From assembly GCF_029945805.1 (NCBI RefSeq), contig NZ_JAQSDH010000035.1, positions 1-64,000 on the forward strand: a stretch of DNA of 64,000 nucleotides. Reading direction: 5' to 3'. Position numbers and translations under genes: made by a program. The DNA is from Flavobacterium sp. (GTDB taxonomy: Bacteria > Bacteroidota > Bacteroidia > Flavobacteriales > Flavobacteriaceae). This document shows, piece after piece, positions 29,100-38,771 of the stretch (its first letter is position 1; the number at the start of each line of letters is the position of its first letter). The notes beneath the pieces are model-generated. The model saw only the letters and a list, made by a program, of their open reading frames with translations, searched no databases and had not been told where the DNA came from.

Positions 29100-30299
29100 A
29101 TGAAATATCTAGTATTAACTTTATTATTGTCTTACATTTCAGTCTCTTTTGCGCAAGATAAACAAGGGTTTTGGGATAATTCTAGAAGTACAAATGAAAT
29201 TATTGCTCTGAATGCGGGGAAGCGAAAAGTGGTCAAAACGTATGATTTTCCGGTTGGAACCTCCGAAGTAGTTTACCGAATCTCACTATTGGATGACAAT
29301 CAAAAAATGACTTCAAGTCTGGTTTCTCTTTTAAAAGCCATTCCAGATCCTACTGGAATTAGTCAAGGCACAGCAGGCGCTGTGTTTTTAGCTTCAACTA
29401 TTACGGGTGATGACAAATGTAAGTTTGTGGTTTTTACCACTGAAAAAGATGCTTTGAACTATGAAAAAACAGGTGTAGTAAAGAATGCCTGTATAGTTCA
29501 AGATGAACCCGTGAACAAAGCGACTAATCTGCTTTCTGAAAAATCAAAGTGCATGCTGCAGACTTCGGGTTCGCTTTGGTTTGGGTTTCAAAGTGACAAT
29601 TGGGTTATGAAGCAAAAGATCGTTTTAGAAGTAGTTCCTTGGATTAATAATACCCTGCAAAGCGGCTGGACAACTGATAAGAAGAAGGAAATTCTAGCGC
29701 TAGGCGAAAAGTCTGAAATTGCTCAAAAAGTAGCTAATAAAGATTTGTTTTTGGGTAATTTCATCAACGTATTCGTTACAAAATATTCCTATGATGCGTA
29801 TAAAAAATTGCTAACAGTAGAGAAGACTACGGCTGTTGCTGACTTAGCTGAAGAAAGTCTAATTAAATCGGGTCAATTGGGCAGTTATCTTGCTACTGTG
29901 CGAAATGAAGCAACTCAATTCGATTTAAGCAATAAATCTACCGAAGGCATCACTTTAATTCAAAAAGAAATTATTGATAAAAACAGGGCTGTTGCAGACG
30001 ACTATTTTCTTCTTGGATGCTTCTATTTGTCATCAAAACAGTTCGTAAAAGCGGAAGAAGCGCTATTGAAAGCGATTGAAATGAATAAATCGGACGTGGA
30101 ATATCAGCTTAAATTGGCGCATGTTTATTTATTTACAGACCAACTATCCAAAGCAAAAGCAATTCACAAACAATACAAAAGTAATAGTTTATCCAACTCC
30201 AAAACATGGACAGAACAGACCAAAATTGATTTTGAAAAGTTCCAAAAAAACGGATTTAACACCGAAAATTTTAAAAAGATTTTACGCATTTTAGACTAA
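29100..30299 (+). CDS. secreted protein with C-terminal TPR-like repeats
   Basis: Signal peptide; DYFLLGCFYLSSKQFVKAEEALLKAIEMNKSDVEYQLKLAHVYLF. Confidence 0.75.
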   Translation: MKYLVLTLLLSYISVSFAQDKQGFWDNSRSTNEIIALNAGKRKVVKTYDFPVGTSEVVYRISLLDDNQKMTSSLVSLLKAIPDPTGISQGTAGAVFLASTITGDDKCKFVVFTTEKDALNYEKTGVVKNACIVQDEPVNKATNLLSEKSKCMLQTSGSLWFGFQSDNWVMKQKIVLEVVPWINNTLQSGWTTDKKKEILALGEKSEIAQKVANKDLFLGNFINVFVTKYSYDAYKKLLTVEKTTAVADLAEESLIKSGQLGSYLATVRNEATQFDLSNKSTEGITLIQKEIIDKNRAVADDYFLLGCFYLSSKQFVKAEEALLKAIEMNKSDVEYQLKLAHVYLFTDQLSKAKAIHKQYKSNSLSNSKTWTEQTKIDFEKFQKNGFNTENFKKILRILD

Positions 30300-30302
30300 A
30301 AA

Positions 30303-31349
30303 ATGAAAGCAACTTATCACAAATACATCCTCAATTTTAAGCAAGCTTCTGGAACTTCTCGAGGCATTTTAACCGACAAAGAAACCTGGTTTATTATCTT
30401 GGAAAAAGACGGAAAAAAGGGAATTGGCGAGTGCGGAATTCTACGTGGATTATCGGCAGATGACCGTCCAGATTATGAAGAAAAATTAAAATGGACTTGT
30501 GAAAATATTCATCTTGGAGAACAAAAACTCTATGAAGAATTAATAGAATTTCCATCCATTCAGTTCGGAATTGAGATGGCTTTTTTGTCTTTTCAAAGTA
30601 AAAATTCATTTGTTTTATTTCCTTCAGATTTTACAAAATCAGTAAAAAGTATTCCGATAAATGGACTCGTTTGGATGGGGGACGAAGCCTTTATGAAAAG
30701 CCAAATTCAGACCAAAATTGATGAAGGATTTAGCTGCGTAAAATTGAAAATTGGTGCCATAGATTTTGATACAGAAATTGCTTTATTACGCTTTATTCGA
30801 GCAAATTTTGATGAAAATCAAATCGAAATTCGAGTTGATGCTAACGGTGCTTTTAGTGTAAATGAAGCTTTAAATAAAATAAATCAAATTACTGGTTTTA
30901 AGATTCATAGTATAGAACAACCAATAAAAATAAATAACACTGACACGATGTCAGTACTGTGTAAAAATAGCCAAATTCCTATAGCTTTAGATGAAGAGTT
31001 AATCGGTGTTTTTTTGAAACAAAAAAAGGAAGAATTACTCTTGAAAATCAGGCCGCAATTCATTGTTTTGAAGCCTAGTTTTGTCGGTGGAATTCGGGGA
31101 ACTTTGGAGTGGATTTCGTTAGCCGAAAAATTAAATATTGGTTGGTGGATTACCTCAGCTTTGGAAAGTAATATTGGTTTAAATGCGATTGCGCAATTTA
31201 CTTTTCTACAAAATAATTTACTGCCTCAAGGTTTAGGAACAGGTAGTTTGTATACCAATAATTTTGATTCGCCGTTGACGGTTTCTGAAGGACAACTTTG
31301 GTACGATACAAACAAAGAATGGGAAATTAATTTCGATGATTTTAAATAA
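30303..31349 (+). CDS. menC: o-succinylbenzoate synthase
   Basis: Enolase-superfamily CVKLKIGAIDFDTEIALLRFIR...IRVDANGAFSVNEAL...IALDEELIG; close to menB/menA. Confidence 0.88.
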   Translation: MKATYHKYILNFKQASGTSRGILTDKETWFIILEKDGKKGIGECGILRGLSADDRPDYEEKLKWTCENIHLGEQKLYEELIEFPSIQFGIEMAFLSFQSKNSFVLFPSDFTKSVKSIPINGLVWMGDEAFMKSQIQTKIDEGFSCVKLKIGAIDFDTEIALLRFIRANFDENQIEIRVDANGAFSVNEALNKINQITGFKIHSIEQPIKINNTDTMSVLCKNSQIPIALDEELIGVFLKQKKEELLLKIRPQFIVLKPSFVGGIRGTLEWISLAEKLNIGWWITSALESNIGLNAIAQFTFLQNNLLPQGLGTGSLYTNNFDSPLTVSEGQLWYDTNKEWEINFDDFK

Positions 31350-31379
31350 AAAAACCCGTTCAGATTGAACAGGTTTTAG
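31350..31379. terminator. terminator between convergent genes
   Basis: aaaacccgttca-gat-tgaacaggtttt. Confidence 0.65.
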
Positions 31380-31393
31380 TAGCGCAAATTCAT

Positions 31394-32155
31394 TTATGTT
31401 TTCACATCTAAGTCGTTTATTTGGTTTTTATATTCCGATGGTAATAAGATGTTTTTTAGGTATTTTTCCATCTTGAGAAATCGACTGATTTTATACATCG
31501 GAAGCAATATTACGAGTAAAGAAAAATTACTAAAATGTAGCAACTTTTTCACTTGTTCAGGAACTACTAATTTTTGACTTTCAATTAGAATTGTAAATCT
31601 TGCTGTCCCAAGATGTTTTTTATATTGCTTATAAAGATCAGCAGTAAAATTACTTTTTTGCAGATTTTCAATCAAATGGGATGCGCGAACAGGAAGCCAT
31701 TCGATATACGTTTCCGGCAATGCTATCAATCCCATTCTTTTACCAAGACGATAAAAAACATCATAGACTTCTTCTTTTTCAGCAACAGTTAATTTTCGTT
31801 CCAATAGTTCATAAGATGCTATTGAGTAGTGTATCAGCATGAACAGCACATCGCGATATGCCCAATCGGGAATTACAGTGGCGCGATTTTGTTCGACAGC
31901 ACCGTGTATTTTTGGTAGACTATCAATCGAATTATTGGCTTCGTCTAGTGGTGAAAAAACTATAAGTTTAGCATAAGCAACGGTTGAAAACAATCTGCCT
32001 AAAGGATCTGAAGGTAACTTTCCCGTAAAGTAAATCCAATCTACCGCTTTATTTAGCGCAAATTCAGCCGATGCGCCTGCGAAGATGAAAAGTACAGTAT
32101 CGCTGGTTCCCCAGATTTTTCTAACTACCGATTCTTCTTGAACAAATAACTCCAT
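31394..32155 (-). CDS. oxygenase MpaB-like family (DUF2236) protein
   Basis: VRKIWGTSDTVLFIFAGASAEFALNKAVDWIYFTGKLPSDPLGRLFSTVAYA. Confidence 0.75.
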   Translation of the reverse strand: MELFVQEESVVRKIWGTSDTVLFIFAGASAEFALNKAVDWIYFTGKLPSDPLGRLFSTVAYAKLIVFSPLDEANNSIDSLPKIHGAVEQNRATVIPDWAYRDVLFMLIHYSIASYELLERKLTVAEKEEVYDVFYRLGKRMGLIALPETYIEWLPVRASHLIENLQKSNFTADLYKQYKKHLGTARFTILIESQKLVVPEQVKKLLHFSNFSLLVILLPMYKISRFLKMEKYLKNILLPSEYKNQINDLDVKT

Positions 32156-32179
32156 AACTGCTAAATTATAGTTGCAATT

Positions 32180-33538
32180 TTACTTACTCCAATCAATTTT
32201 TCGAGAGAAATACATTACTGCGCCAAGAATCAGGAACAATCCAATGCTTCCGACAAGTAATGCATAATCTTCCATTTGGATAATTACATAAATAAAGGAA
32301 TAAAGGACAGTCAATGAAATTCCGATAAACATAGGGAATTTTTTATTCTTCAGTATTGAAATCGAATACAGTGTAATCATCGCAATAACTGCAATTCCAG
32401 CCAGGGTGTAAGCAAAACTAAACGTACTGTGTTCCGTTATTGAGATCAAAAGCGTATAGAACATAATGAGCGCAATTCCGATCATCGAATATTGAAAAAT
32501 ATGAATGTTCACTTTGCTGATGGATTGTATAAGGAAAAAAATCAGGAATGTAAGGCCTATGACCAGGAATCCGTATTTTGAAGCGCGTTCATTTTGTTGG
32601 TACTCGTCCACCGTTTTAATTAATTTTACACCAAATGAATATTCATCTAAATCGGGAGCTTCTTGGGCGTATTGCTGTGTGAACGTTCTGTTAATGTCTA
32701 ATATTTTCCAATCGGCATGAAACCCATTTTTGCTGATGGTTTTTGTAGTATCGCTTGCCGCAAATGAACCTTCGAAACTCGGTGATTCCCAATCAGAATC
32801 AACGCTTACTGTTGTTACTTTTCCAACTGGAATAAATTTTACGCTGTTACTTCCGTTGTAAGTGATTCCGAAATTGAAATTTAATTTTTCATTGGAAATC
32901 AATGCTTTATAGTCGAAATTTTCTGTTGCTAAAGTGCTGTAATTACTTTTATCACTGTTTTGAGGTTCGAAAGAAAATTTTTCAGTATTGAGCTGTATTT
33001 TTAGTTCGCTTTTGATGCTTTTTAGATTGGTAGTTTTTACGATTAGCGCTGCTTTATTCCATTGGATATTTTCATCGGGGATTCCGAGTTTAGTAAAGTT
33101 TGGATTGGAAAAATTCCCAGTGAAATTCATGTCTGCGGTGAAGACTACCGTATTAAAAATGCCGCGTTTCAACGATTCGTTTTTCTTAATGGTAGAAGTG
33201 TTTTTCAGTTCATTTGGAAAAAAATAGGCATAATTCGTTACCAATTCCTTTTCTACAGTCACTACACCTGTTTTTGAATTGGTTATATTGGATTCTTCGT
33301 ATGTTGTGTATGGAATGCGAAGCATTGGACCATAAAATAAAACATCTTTTCCCCATAATTTAGTGACTTTGTCAACGACTTGGTTTTTTCGCTGTGAACG
33401 TTCTCGAATCAAATCCTGAACGAAGAATAGTGGAATTAATAAAACTAAGGTTAGAAACCCGACCATTAGCATTTTGGCGGTTGTAGATTGAAAGAATGTT
33501 TTTTCTTCTTCAATGTGCTCATTTTCTTGATTTTCCAT
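32180..33538 (-). CDS. creD: cell envelope integrity protein CreD
   Basis: FFQSTTAKMLMVGFLTLVLLIPLFFVQDLIRERSQRKNQVVDKVTKLWG...YGPMLRIPYTT. Confidence 0.92.
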   Translation of the reverse strand: MENQENEHIEEEKTFFQSTTAKMLMVGFLTLVLLIPLFFVQDLIRERSQRKNQVVDKVTKLWGKDVLFYGPMLRIPYTTYEESNITNSKTGVVTVEKELVTNYAYFFPNELKNTSTIKKNESLKRGIFNTVVFTADMNFTGNFSNPNFTKLGIPDENIQWNKAALIVKTTNLKSIKSELKIQLNTEKFSFEPQNSDKSNYSTLATENFDYKALISNEKLNFNFGITYNGSNSVKFIPVGKVTTVSVDSDWESPSFEGSFAASDTTKTISKNGFHADWKILDINRTFTQQYAQEAPDLDEYSFGVKLIKTVDEYQQNERASKYGFLVIGLTFLIFFLIQSISKVNIHIFQYSMIGIALIMFYTLLISITEHSTFSFAYTLAGIAVIAMITLYSISILKNKKFPMFIGISLTVLYSFIYVIIQMEDYALLVGSIGLFLILGAVMYFSRKIDWSK

Positions 33539-33561
33539 GATTTAATTGTTTTTATTTTGAA

Positions 33562-33867
33562 TTAATTGTTATGAATTACGATGTTTAAATAGAGTAGTGC
33601 TATTGGAATATTTGCCAGCAGAATCAAGATCTTGATGGCTACAGTTTCGCGATGGAACCGATACAGAGCAAATAGGTATATGAGATATAAAAGCGTGCAG
33701 CAATTAATTAGGATTGCCAATAAAACATAGATGTATCCCGCAATGATGATTTGAACAACTTTTGGGAACAGTAAATGAAGGAATAAGAAAATAGTGCCAG
33801 TTGCAAAAGAAACGAGCGCTAAAAGGCTTGAAAAGCGTCCGGGCGCGAATTGAGAAGTAGTTACCAT
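33562..33867 (-). CDS. small multi-TM membrane protein
   Basis: Hydrophobic segments; overlaps the upstream DUF1361 gene by 7 nt. Confidence 0.7.
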   Translation of the reverse strand: MVTTSQFAPGRFSSLLALVSFATGTIFLFLHLLFPKVVQIIIAGYIYVLLAILINCCTLLYLIYLFALYRFHRETVAIKILILLANIPIALLYLNIVIHNN

Positions 33868-34523
33868 GATTTAAGGATTATTTTTTTATTTAAAATGCCA
33901 TAGATGAAACCGTAGATAAGCAGAATTAAAGTGCCCATTACAATCGTAAAGACATACGCTTCGAAACGGAGCAAGCTTTTGAAAATGTTATCAAGAAGGT
34001 TAACTGGATTGCTAAGAATATCCCAACTATTAAATCGTAAAATTCGACCCAAATAGATCCCAAAACTGATGAGATAACAAAGAATAATGATCAGATAGCT
34101 ACATTTTTTTCGGCTAAATTTCATTTCACCAAGCGTGTGAATCTGTAATAGTGAAGCAATTCCAGCATAAAATCCGGCAACGGTAAAACAAGTTAAAATC
34201 ACAGCGTCAAAAAGAAATTGCAGGCTATTGCTGTGGTGTAAATGAACAAAATCGGTTATTAGATAAAAGGAATTGGGTATAAATAACAACCATCCAAATA
34301 GGAAAAAATAAAAAGTAAATGTACCAGGCATCGTACTTTTAATTTTGGAAGAAAGCATATACGGAAGGTATGCCAGAATCAAATTCCAAAGCAAGAAAAG
34401 TAAATAGATGTCATGAGTGATTTTTACTCGCAAGAGAATAAGGAGTAACGAAAGAAAAGCAAGAAGAATTAAATTTGAATTTTGCTTTTTGTTGAAGAAG
34501 TAAATGGTCAGGATTTGGTTCAT
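33861..34523 (-). CDS. DUF1361-family membrane protein
   Basis: LFLLWNLILAYLPYMLS...FFLFGWLLFIPNSFYLITDFVHLHH. Confidence 0.85.
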   Translation of the reverse strand: MNQILTIYFFNKKQNSNLILLAFLSLLLILLRVKITHDIYLLFLLWNLILAYLPYMLSSKIKSTMPGTFTFYFFLFGWLLFIPNSFYLITDFVHLHHSNSLQFLFDAVILTCFTVAGFYAGIASLLQIHTLGEMKFSRKKCSYLIIILCYLISFGIYLGRILRFNSWDILSNPVNLLDNIFKSLLRFEAYVFTIVMGTLILLIYGFIYGILNKKIILKSW

Positions 34524-34535
34524 AATAAGTATTTA

Positions 34536-34560
34536 AAAGTACTTTGAATTTCAAAGTAAA
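34536..34560. promoter_or_regulatory. operator-like palindrome copy 2: AAAGTACTTTGAATTTCAAAGTAAA
   Basis: ACTTTGAA-T-TTCAAAGT inverted repeat; shared with 35503..35527 except the 3 central bases; just upstream of the DUF1361 ATG. Confidence 0.7.
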
Positions 34561-34576
34561 TGAATAAAAAAAAGGT

Positions 34577-34873
34577 TTAGGTTTTCGATAGTAATTTTTC
34601 GAGTGCTTCGATATGATCTCTGAACGCTTTTTTTCCAATTGCTGTTGCGATGTAGCGTGTGTTTGGTTTTTTCCCAATAAATTGTTTTTCAATCATAATA
34701 TAATTTTCAGACTCTAAGGCTTTGGTATGACTGGCCAAATTGCCATCCGTAACGCCTAGAAGTTCTTTCAACATATTGAAATCGGCACTTTCGTTGACCA
34801 TCAATACCGACATGATCCCAAGACGAATCCTGTGATCAAAAGCTTTGTTGATATTTTGGATGAGGCTTTTCAA
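34577..34873 (-). CDS. winged-helix transcriptional regulator (ArsR/MarR-like, HTH_27 type)
   Basis: FDHRIRLGIMSVLMVNESADFNMLKELLGVTDGNLASHTKALESENYIMIEKQFIGKKPNTRYIAT. Confidence 0.88.
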   Translation of the reverse strand: MKSLIQNINKAFDHRIRLGIMSVLMVNESADFNMLKELLGVTDGNLASHTKALESENYIMIEKQFIGKKPNTRYIATAIGKKAFRDHIEALEKLLSKT

Positions 34874-34875
34874 AA

Positions 34876-35499
34876 TTAGTTTCTATCGTATTTAAAATAC
34901 ATCAAACTTCCGTATATGATATGACAAACACCAAATCCAAGCGCCCAAAACACTAATCCAAAACCCAAAAACCAAGTGGAAAGTAATCCTAAAATGATCA
35001 TTGAAATCCCTAAATAACGCACGTCGCCAAGGGTATATTTACTAGCATTTACACAAGCTAATCCGTAAAATAACAAACTTAACGGAGCAACCAATCCCAG
35101 CATTTCTTTTTCTATTAAAAATAGTATAAAAAAACCGCCAGAAACCAACGGAATCATAAAATTAATGACCAATCGTTTTGAAGCAGCATTCCAAATAGTA
35201 TCGTTACTTTTTCGTGCTTTTCGAATGCTTAAAAGGATACCGGTTAGAATAGAGAACACTAAAACTGCCGTCGCTATGATCAATAATCGTACTACTGCAT
35301 CCCAAGAAATTACCAAATTTTTATAACTTCCAAGACTAGAATTGTCAAAATAAATCGTTCTGTACGCAAACCACGCACCAATCAGTGCGTATATTCCGGC
35401 CAGTATTCCAGACAGTCCACTCAAGGATATAAATCGAGAGGATTTGTCCATGATGTTTCTAATTTCTGAAATGTCTTTAAGGTATTTTTCGTTTTCCAT
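34876..35499 (-). CDS. multi-TM membrane protein co-transcribed with the wHTH regulator
   Basis: MENEKYLKDISEIRNIMDKSSRFISLSGLSGILAGIYALIGAW; 2-nt gap to regulator. Confidence 0.8.
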   Translation of the reverse strand: MENEKYLKDISEIRNIMDKSSRFISLSGLSGILAGIYALIGAWFAYRTIYFDNSSLGSYKNLVISWDAVVRLLIIATAVLVFSILTGILLSIRKARKSNDTIWNAASKRLVINFMIPLVSGGFFILFLIEKEMLGLVAPLSLLFYGLACVNASKYTLGDVRYLGISMIILGLLSTWFLGFGLVFWALGFGVCHIIYGSLMYFKYDRN

Positions 35500-35502
35500 T
35501 TT

Positions 35503-35527
35503 AAAGTACTTTGAACGGCAAAGTAAA
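35503..35527. promoter_or_regulatory. operator-like palindrome copy 1: AAAGTACTTTGAACGGCAAAGTAAA
   Basis: ACTTTG-aacgg-CAAAGT inverted repeat; matches 34536..34560 at 22 of 25 positions. Confidence 0.7.
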
Positions 35528-35583
35528 ATAATAATAATGTTGTAACCAAATGTTTTTTGATTTATTTTTGAAAAAAAATCCAA

Positions 35584-36954
35584 ATGAAAAAAGTCGCTTT
35601 AATTTGTTTCCTTTTCACTTCCTATGTTTATTCGCAAGGCAACGACCAGCAAATGCTGAAGGATATTTATACGTATTCATTGACCAATTCCAAATGTTAT
35701 TCTTGGCTGGACGATTTGTCTAATAAAATTGGATCGCGATTATCGGGTTCGGCTGGAGCAGAAAAAGCTGTGATTTATACCAAACAACAATTGGAAACAC
35801 TTGGTTTGGATAAAGTCTATCTTCAGGAAGTTATGGTTCCGAAGTGGGTGCGAGGCGAAAAAGAAACAGCCTATATTTTGGACCAAAAAACTAAAGTAAC
35901 AGTACCAATTTGTGCGCTTGGTGGTTCGGTTGCTACTGCTAAAAGTGGATTGACTGCAGAAGTTGTTGAAGTAAACGGAATCAAAGAATTACAAGCGCTT
36001 GGAGCCGAAAAAATAAAAGGGAAAATTGTTTTTTATAATCGTCCAATGGAGCCTTTCAATATTGAAACCTTTACCTCTTATGGGCATTGCGTTGATCAAC
36101 GGTATACTGGCGCAAAAGAAGCGGCTAAGTTAGGAGCTGTTGCTACTATTGTCCGTTCTATGAATTTGCGTTTAGACGATTTTCCACACACTGGCGCACA
36201 AAGTTATGGTGATTTACCAAAATCAGAATACATTCCGACCGCAGCTATTAGCACAAATGGCGCCGAATTGTTAAGTCAAAAACTAAAAGAAAACAGCAAG
36301 TTAAAATTCTACTTAAAACTTTCGTGTCAATCTTTTGACGATGTATTGTCGTATAATGTAATAGGCGAAATTACAGGTTCTGAACATCCTGAAAAAATTA
36401 TGATTGTTGGCGGACACCTTGATTCTTGGGATTTGGCAGATGGTTCTCAAGATGATGGCGCCGGCGTAGTACAAAGTATGGAAGTTTTAGAATTATTCAA
36501 AAAGCTAAACTACAAACCCAAAAACACCATTAGAGCAGTCTTGTTTATGAACGAAGAAAATGGAGGAAAAGGCGGAAAAAAGTACGAAGAGGTAGCCAAA
36601 TTAAATAAAGAAAATCACATTTTTGCTCTTGAAAGTGATTCAGGAGGATTTTCTCCAAGAGGATTTTCGTTCGAATGCGATGACTATAATTTTGAAAAAG
36701 TACGAAGTTGGAATTATTTATTTGAGCCTTATTTGCTACACAGTTTTGTAAAAGATCATACCGGTTCTGATATCAGTCCGTTAACGTCATCTAAATTAGT
36801 GAAGGCTGGATTAAAACCCGACTCACAGCGTTATTTCGATTATCACCATGCTGCCAATGATACTTTTGATGCAGTTAATAAGCGTGAACTTGAACTTGGC
36901 GCAGCGGCAATGGCGTCGTTGGTTTATTTGTTTGATAAGTACGGAATTGACTAG
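35584..36954 (+). CDS. secreted M28 family peptidase
   Basis: Signal peptide; IMIVGGHLDSWDLADGSQDDGAGVVQSMEVLELF...AVLFMNEENGG. Confidence 0.92.
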   Translation: MKKVALICFLFTSYVYSQGNDQQMLKDIYTYSLTNSKCYSWLDDLSNKIGSRLSGSAGAEKAVIYTKQQLETLGLDKVYLQEVMVPKWVRGEKETAYILDQKTKVTVPICALGGSVATAKSGLTAEVVEVNGIKELQALGAEKIKGKIVFYNRPMEPFNIETFTSYGHCVDQRYTGAKEAAKLGAVATIVRSMNLRLDDFPHTGAQSYGDLPKSEYIPTAAISTNGAELLSQKLKENSKLKFYLKLSCQSFDDVLSYNVIGEITGSEHPEKIMIVGGHLDSWDLADGSQDDGAGVVQSMEVLELFKKLNYKPKNTIRAVLFMNEENGGKGGKKYEEVAKLNKENHIFALESDSGGFSPRGFSFECDDYNFEKVRSWNYLFEPYLLHSFVKDHTGSDISPLTSSKLVKAGLKPDSQRYFDYHHAANDTFDAVNKRELELGAAAMASLVYLFDKYGID

Positions 36955-36970
36955 AATATTGAATTCATAA

Positions 36971-37007
36971 AAAAAGTCCCAATTCAAAGAATTGGGACTT
37001 TTTTTAT
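36971..37007. terminator. bidirectional terminator
   Basis: aaaaagtcccaatt-caaag-aattgggactttttttt. Confidence 0.85.
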
Positions 37008-37018
37008 TTCTAATAGTA

Positions 37019-37876
37019 TTAAATCCTAAAAATTCCTCCAAAAGCAACTATTCGTTGTAAAAATAAAAAGTGCTGTGAAGCTCTATCCGATGGACTATCT
37101 GTGGTTCTAATATCATTCATATTGATGTAACCTCCTTTTAATTCCGTCTGAACGAAGAAGTATTTTAAGAATGTAATGTTCAACCCCACTTTAGCAGAAA
37201 CTCCAAATCCAGAAACATGGAAATCATCGTGTCTGTCTTTTCCAAGAAGTTTAGCATTCGTTTTTGGATATAAAAATCCAGCACCAACACCTTCTAAAAT
37301 ATTAATTTGAATTTTATCGGTATTGCCAATTTTAAAAAGCTTAGAAATATCATCTACGCGACCAATTTCAGTATTGATATAATTTAATCCATCCGTATGT
37401 TCGAAGGTTAAGAAACTTCCATCGCTCAAATCTACGGTGTTGTTTCCTGAAGGTAAATAAACTCCGGCATGATCTGGATAAGAATCTCCCACTACGCCAC
37501 CAATTGTAGCTATTTGATTCTGATTCATAACATATTTCATGTGATCAAGACCAAGAGAAACCGTATAGTGGTCGTTAATAAAATAACCAATTCTAAAGTT
37601 AGTCTGAGGAATTGTCATTCGTGACGGATTGACGTAATCAATATTCCAACCTTTTGGTTTATCACTTGCTTGAACATCATACAAAGTAAAATCGTAATCT
37701 GGACCTTGGAAATGAATGTCTGATTTTGAAAAGCTTTCGCGATTTCCACCCCAATAAATAAACATTTTCCCTTTATTATGTGCCGTATATTTTTCTGGTG
37801 AAGCGGTTTCCTGAGCTGAAATAGTTTGTGTTAAAGTACAAACGGTAAGGAACGAGAATAAAAATAGTTGTTTCAA
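37019..37876 (-). CDS. secreted/outer-membrane beta-barrel-like hypothetical protein
   Basis: Signal peptide; amphipathic strands; TNFRIGYFINDHYTVSLGLDHMKYVM. Confidence 0.65.
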   Translation of the reverse strand: MKQLFLFSFLTVCTLTQTISAQETASPEKYTAHNKGKMFIYWGGNRESFSKSDIHFQGPDYDFTLYDVQASDKPKGWNIDYVNPSRMTIPQTNFRIGYFINDHYTVSLGLDHMKYVMNQNQIATIGGVVGDSYPDHAGVYLPSGNNTVDLSDGSFLTFEHTDGLNYINTEIGRVDDISKLFKIGNTDKIQINILEGVGAGFLYPKTNAKLLGKDRHDDFHVSGFGVSAKVGLNITFLKYFFVQTELKGGYINMNDIRTTDSPSDRASQHFLFLQRIVAFGGIFRI

Positions 37877-37885
37877 CGTCTTAAA

Positions 37886-38704
37886 TTAAAATTGATTAAT
37901 TGTTTTTCTGATAGCTACCAAACGCGTCATTAAACCTTCAAAATAGTCTAAGTGTAACATGTTCGCACCGTCACTTTTCGCATTAGCAGGATCAAAATGA
38001 GTTTCGATAAAAATACCATCAACGCCCACCACAATTCCGGCTTTCGCAATCGTTTCTATCATATCAGGTCTTCCTCCGGTTACGCCTGCCGTTTGGTTGG
38101 GTTGTTGTAACGAATGCGTAACATCCAAAACAGTAGTTGCATATTGTTGCATGGTTGGAATTCCGCGGAAATCAACAATCATATCTTGATAACCAAACAT
38201 GGTTCCTCTGTCGGTAACCATGACATTTTTATTATTGCAATCCAAAACTTTTTGTACGGCGTGTTTCATGCTTTCCGGACTCATAAATTGTCCTTTTTTC
38301 AAATTAACCACTTTTCCAGTATTGGCTGCAGCCACAACTAGATCGGTTTGACGTACTAAAAATGCTGGAATCTGCAAAACATCAACATATTCTGCTGCCA
38401 TTGCCGCATCTTCATTCGTATGAATGTCGGTAACAGTTGGAATATGAAACGTTTCAGAAACTTTACGAAGAATCTTTAATGCTTTTTCATCTCCAATTCC
38501 AGAAAAACTATCGATTCTAGAACGATTGGCTTTTTTGAAAGAACCTTTAAAAACGTATGGGATTTGTAATTTGTCGGTAACAGTAACTAATTTTTCAGCA
38601 ATTCTCATTGCCATTTCTTCACTTTCAATAGCGCAAGGCCCAGCAAGTAAGAAGAAATTTCCACTATCAGTGTTCTTGATTTGTGGAATAGAATGAATAT
38701 TCAT
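37886..38704 (-). CDS. kdsA: 3-deoxy-8-phosphooctulonate synthase
   Basis: FFLLAGPCAIESEEMAMRIAEKL...YVFKGSFKKANRSRIDSFSGIGDEKALKIL...DFRGIPTMQ. Confidence 0.95.
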   Translation of the reverse strand: MNIHSIPQIKNTDSGNFFLLAGPCAIESEEMAMRIAEKLVTVTDKLQIPYVFKGSFKKANRSRIDSFSGIGDEKALKILRKVSETFHIPTVTDIHTNEDAAMAAEYVDVLQIPAFLVRQTDLVVAAANTGKVVNLKKGQFMSPESMKHAVQKVLDCNNKNVMVTDRGTMFGYQDMIVDFRGIPTMQQYATTVLDVTHSLQQPNQTAGVTGGRPDMIETIAKAGIVVGVDGIFIETHFDPANAKSDGANMLHLDYFEGLMTRLVAIRKTINQF

Positions 38705-38725
38705 AAGTGTGTTTTTTTATGGGTG

Positions 38726-38733
38726 CAAAGATA
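38726..38733 (-). promoter_or_regulatory. Bacteroidota-type -7 element (TATCTTTG) upstream of kdsA
   Basis: caaagata on plus strand about 22 nt upstream of start. Confidence 0.45.
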
Positions 38734-38771
38734 GTATTAAATTAACTGTTTTTTTTAAAGAAAACGTTAAC

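Noticed and set aside
31394-32155. Possible defence-related enzyme
   Set aside because: Sequence fits the MpaB/DUF2236 oxygenase-like family, not a known defence nuclease or effector.
34411-34692. 93-aa ORF on - strand
   Set aside because: Overlaps the wHTH regulator and DUF1361 genes in another frame and spans the operator-like palindrome; no recognisable motifs.
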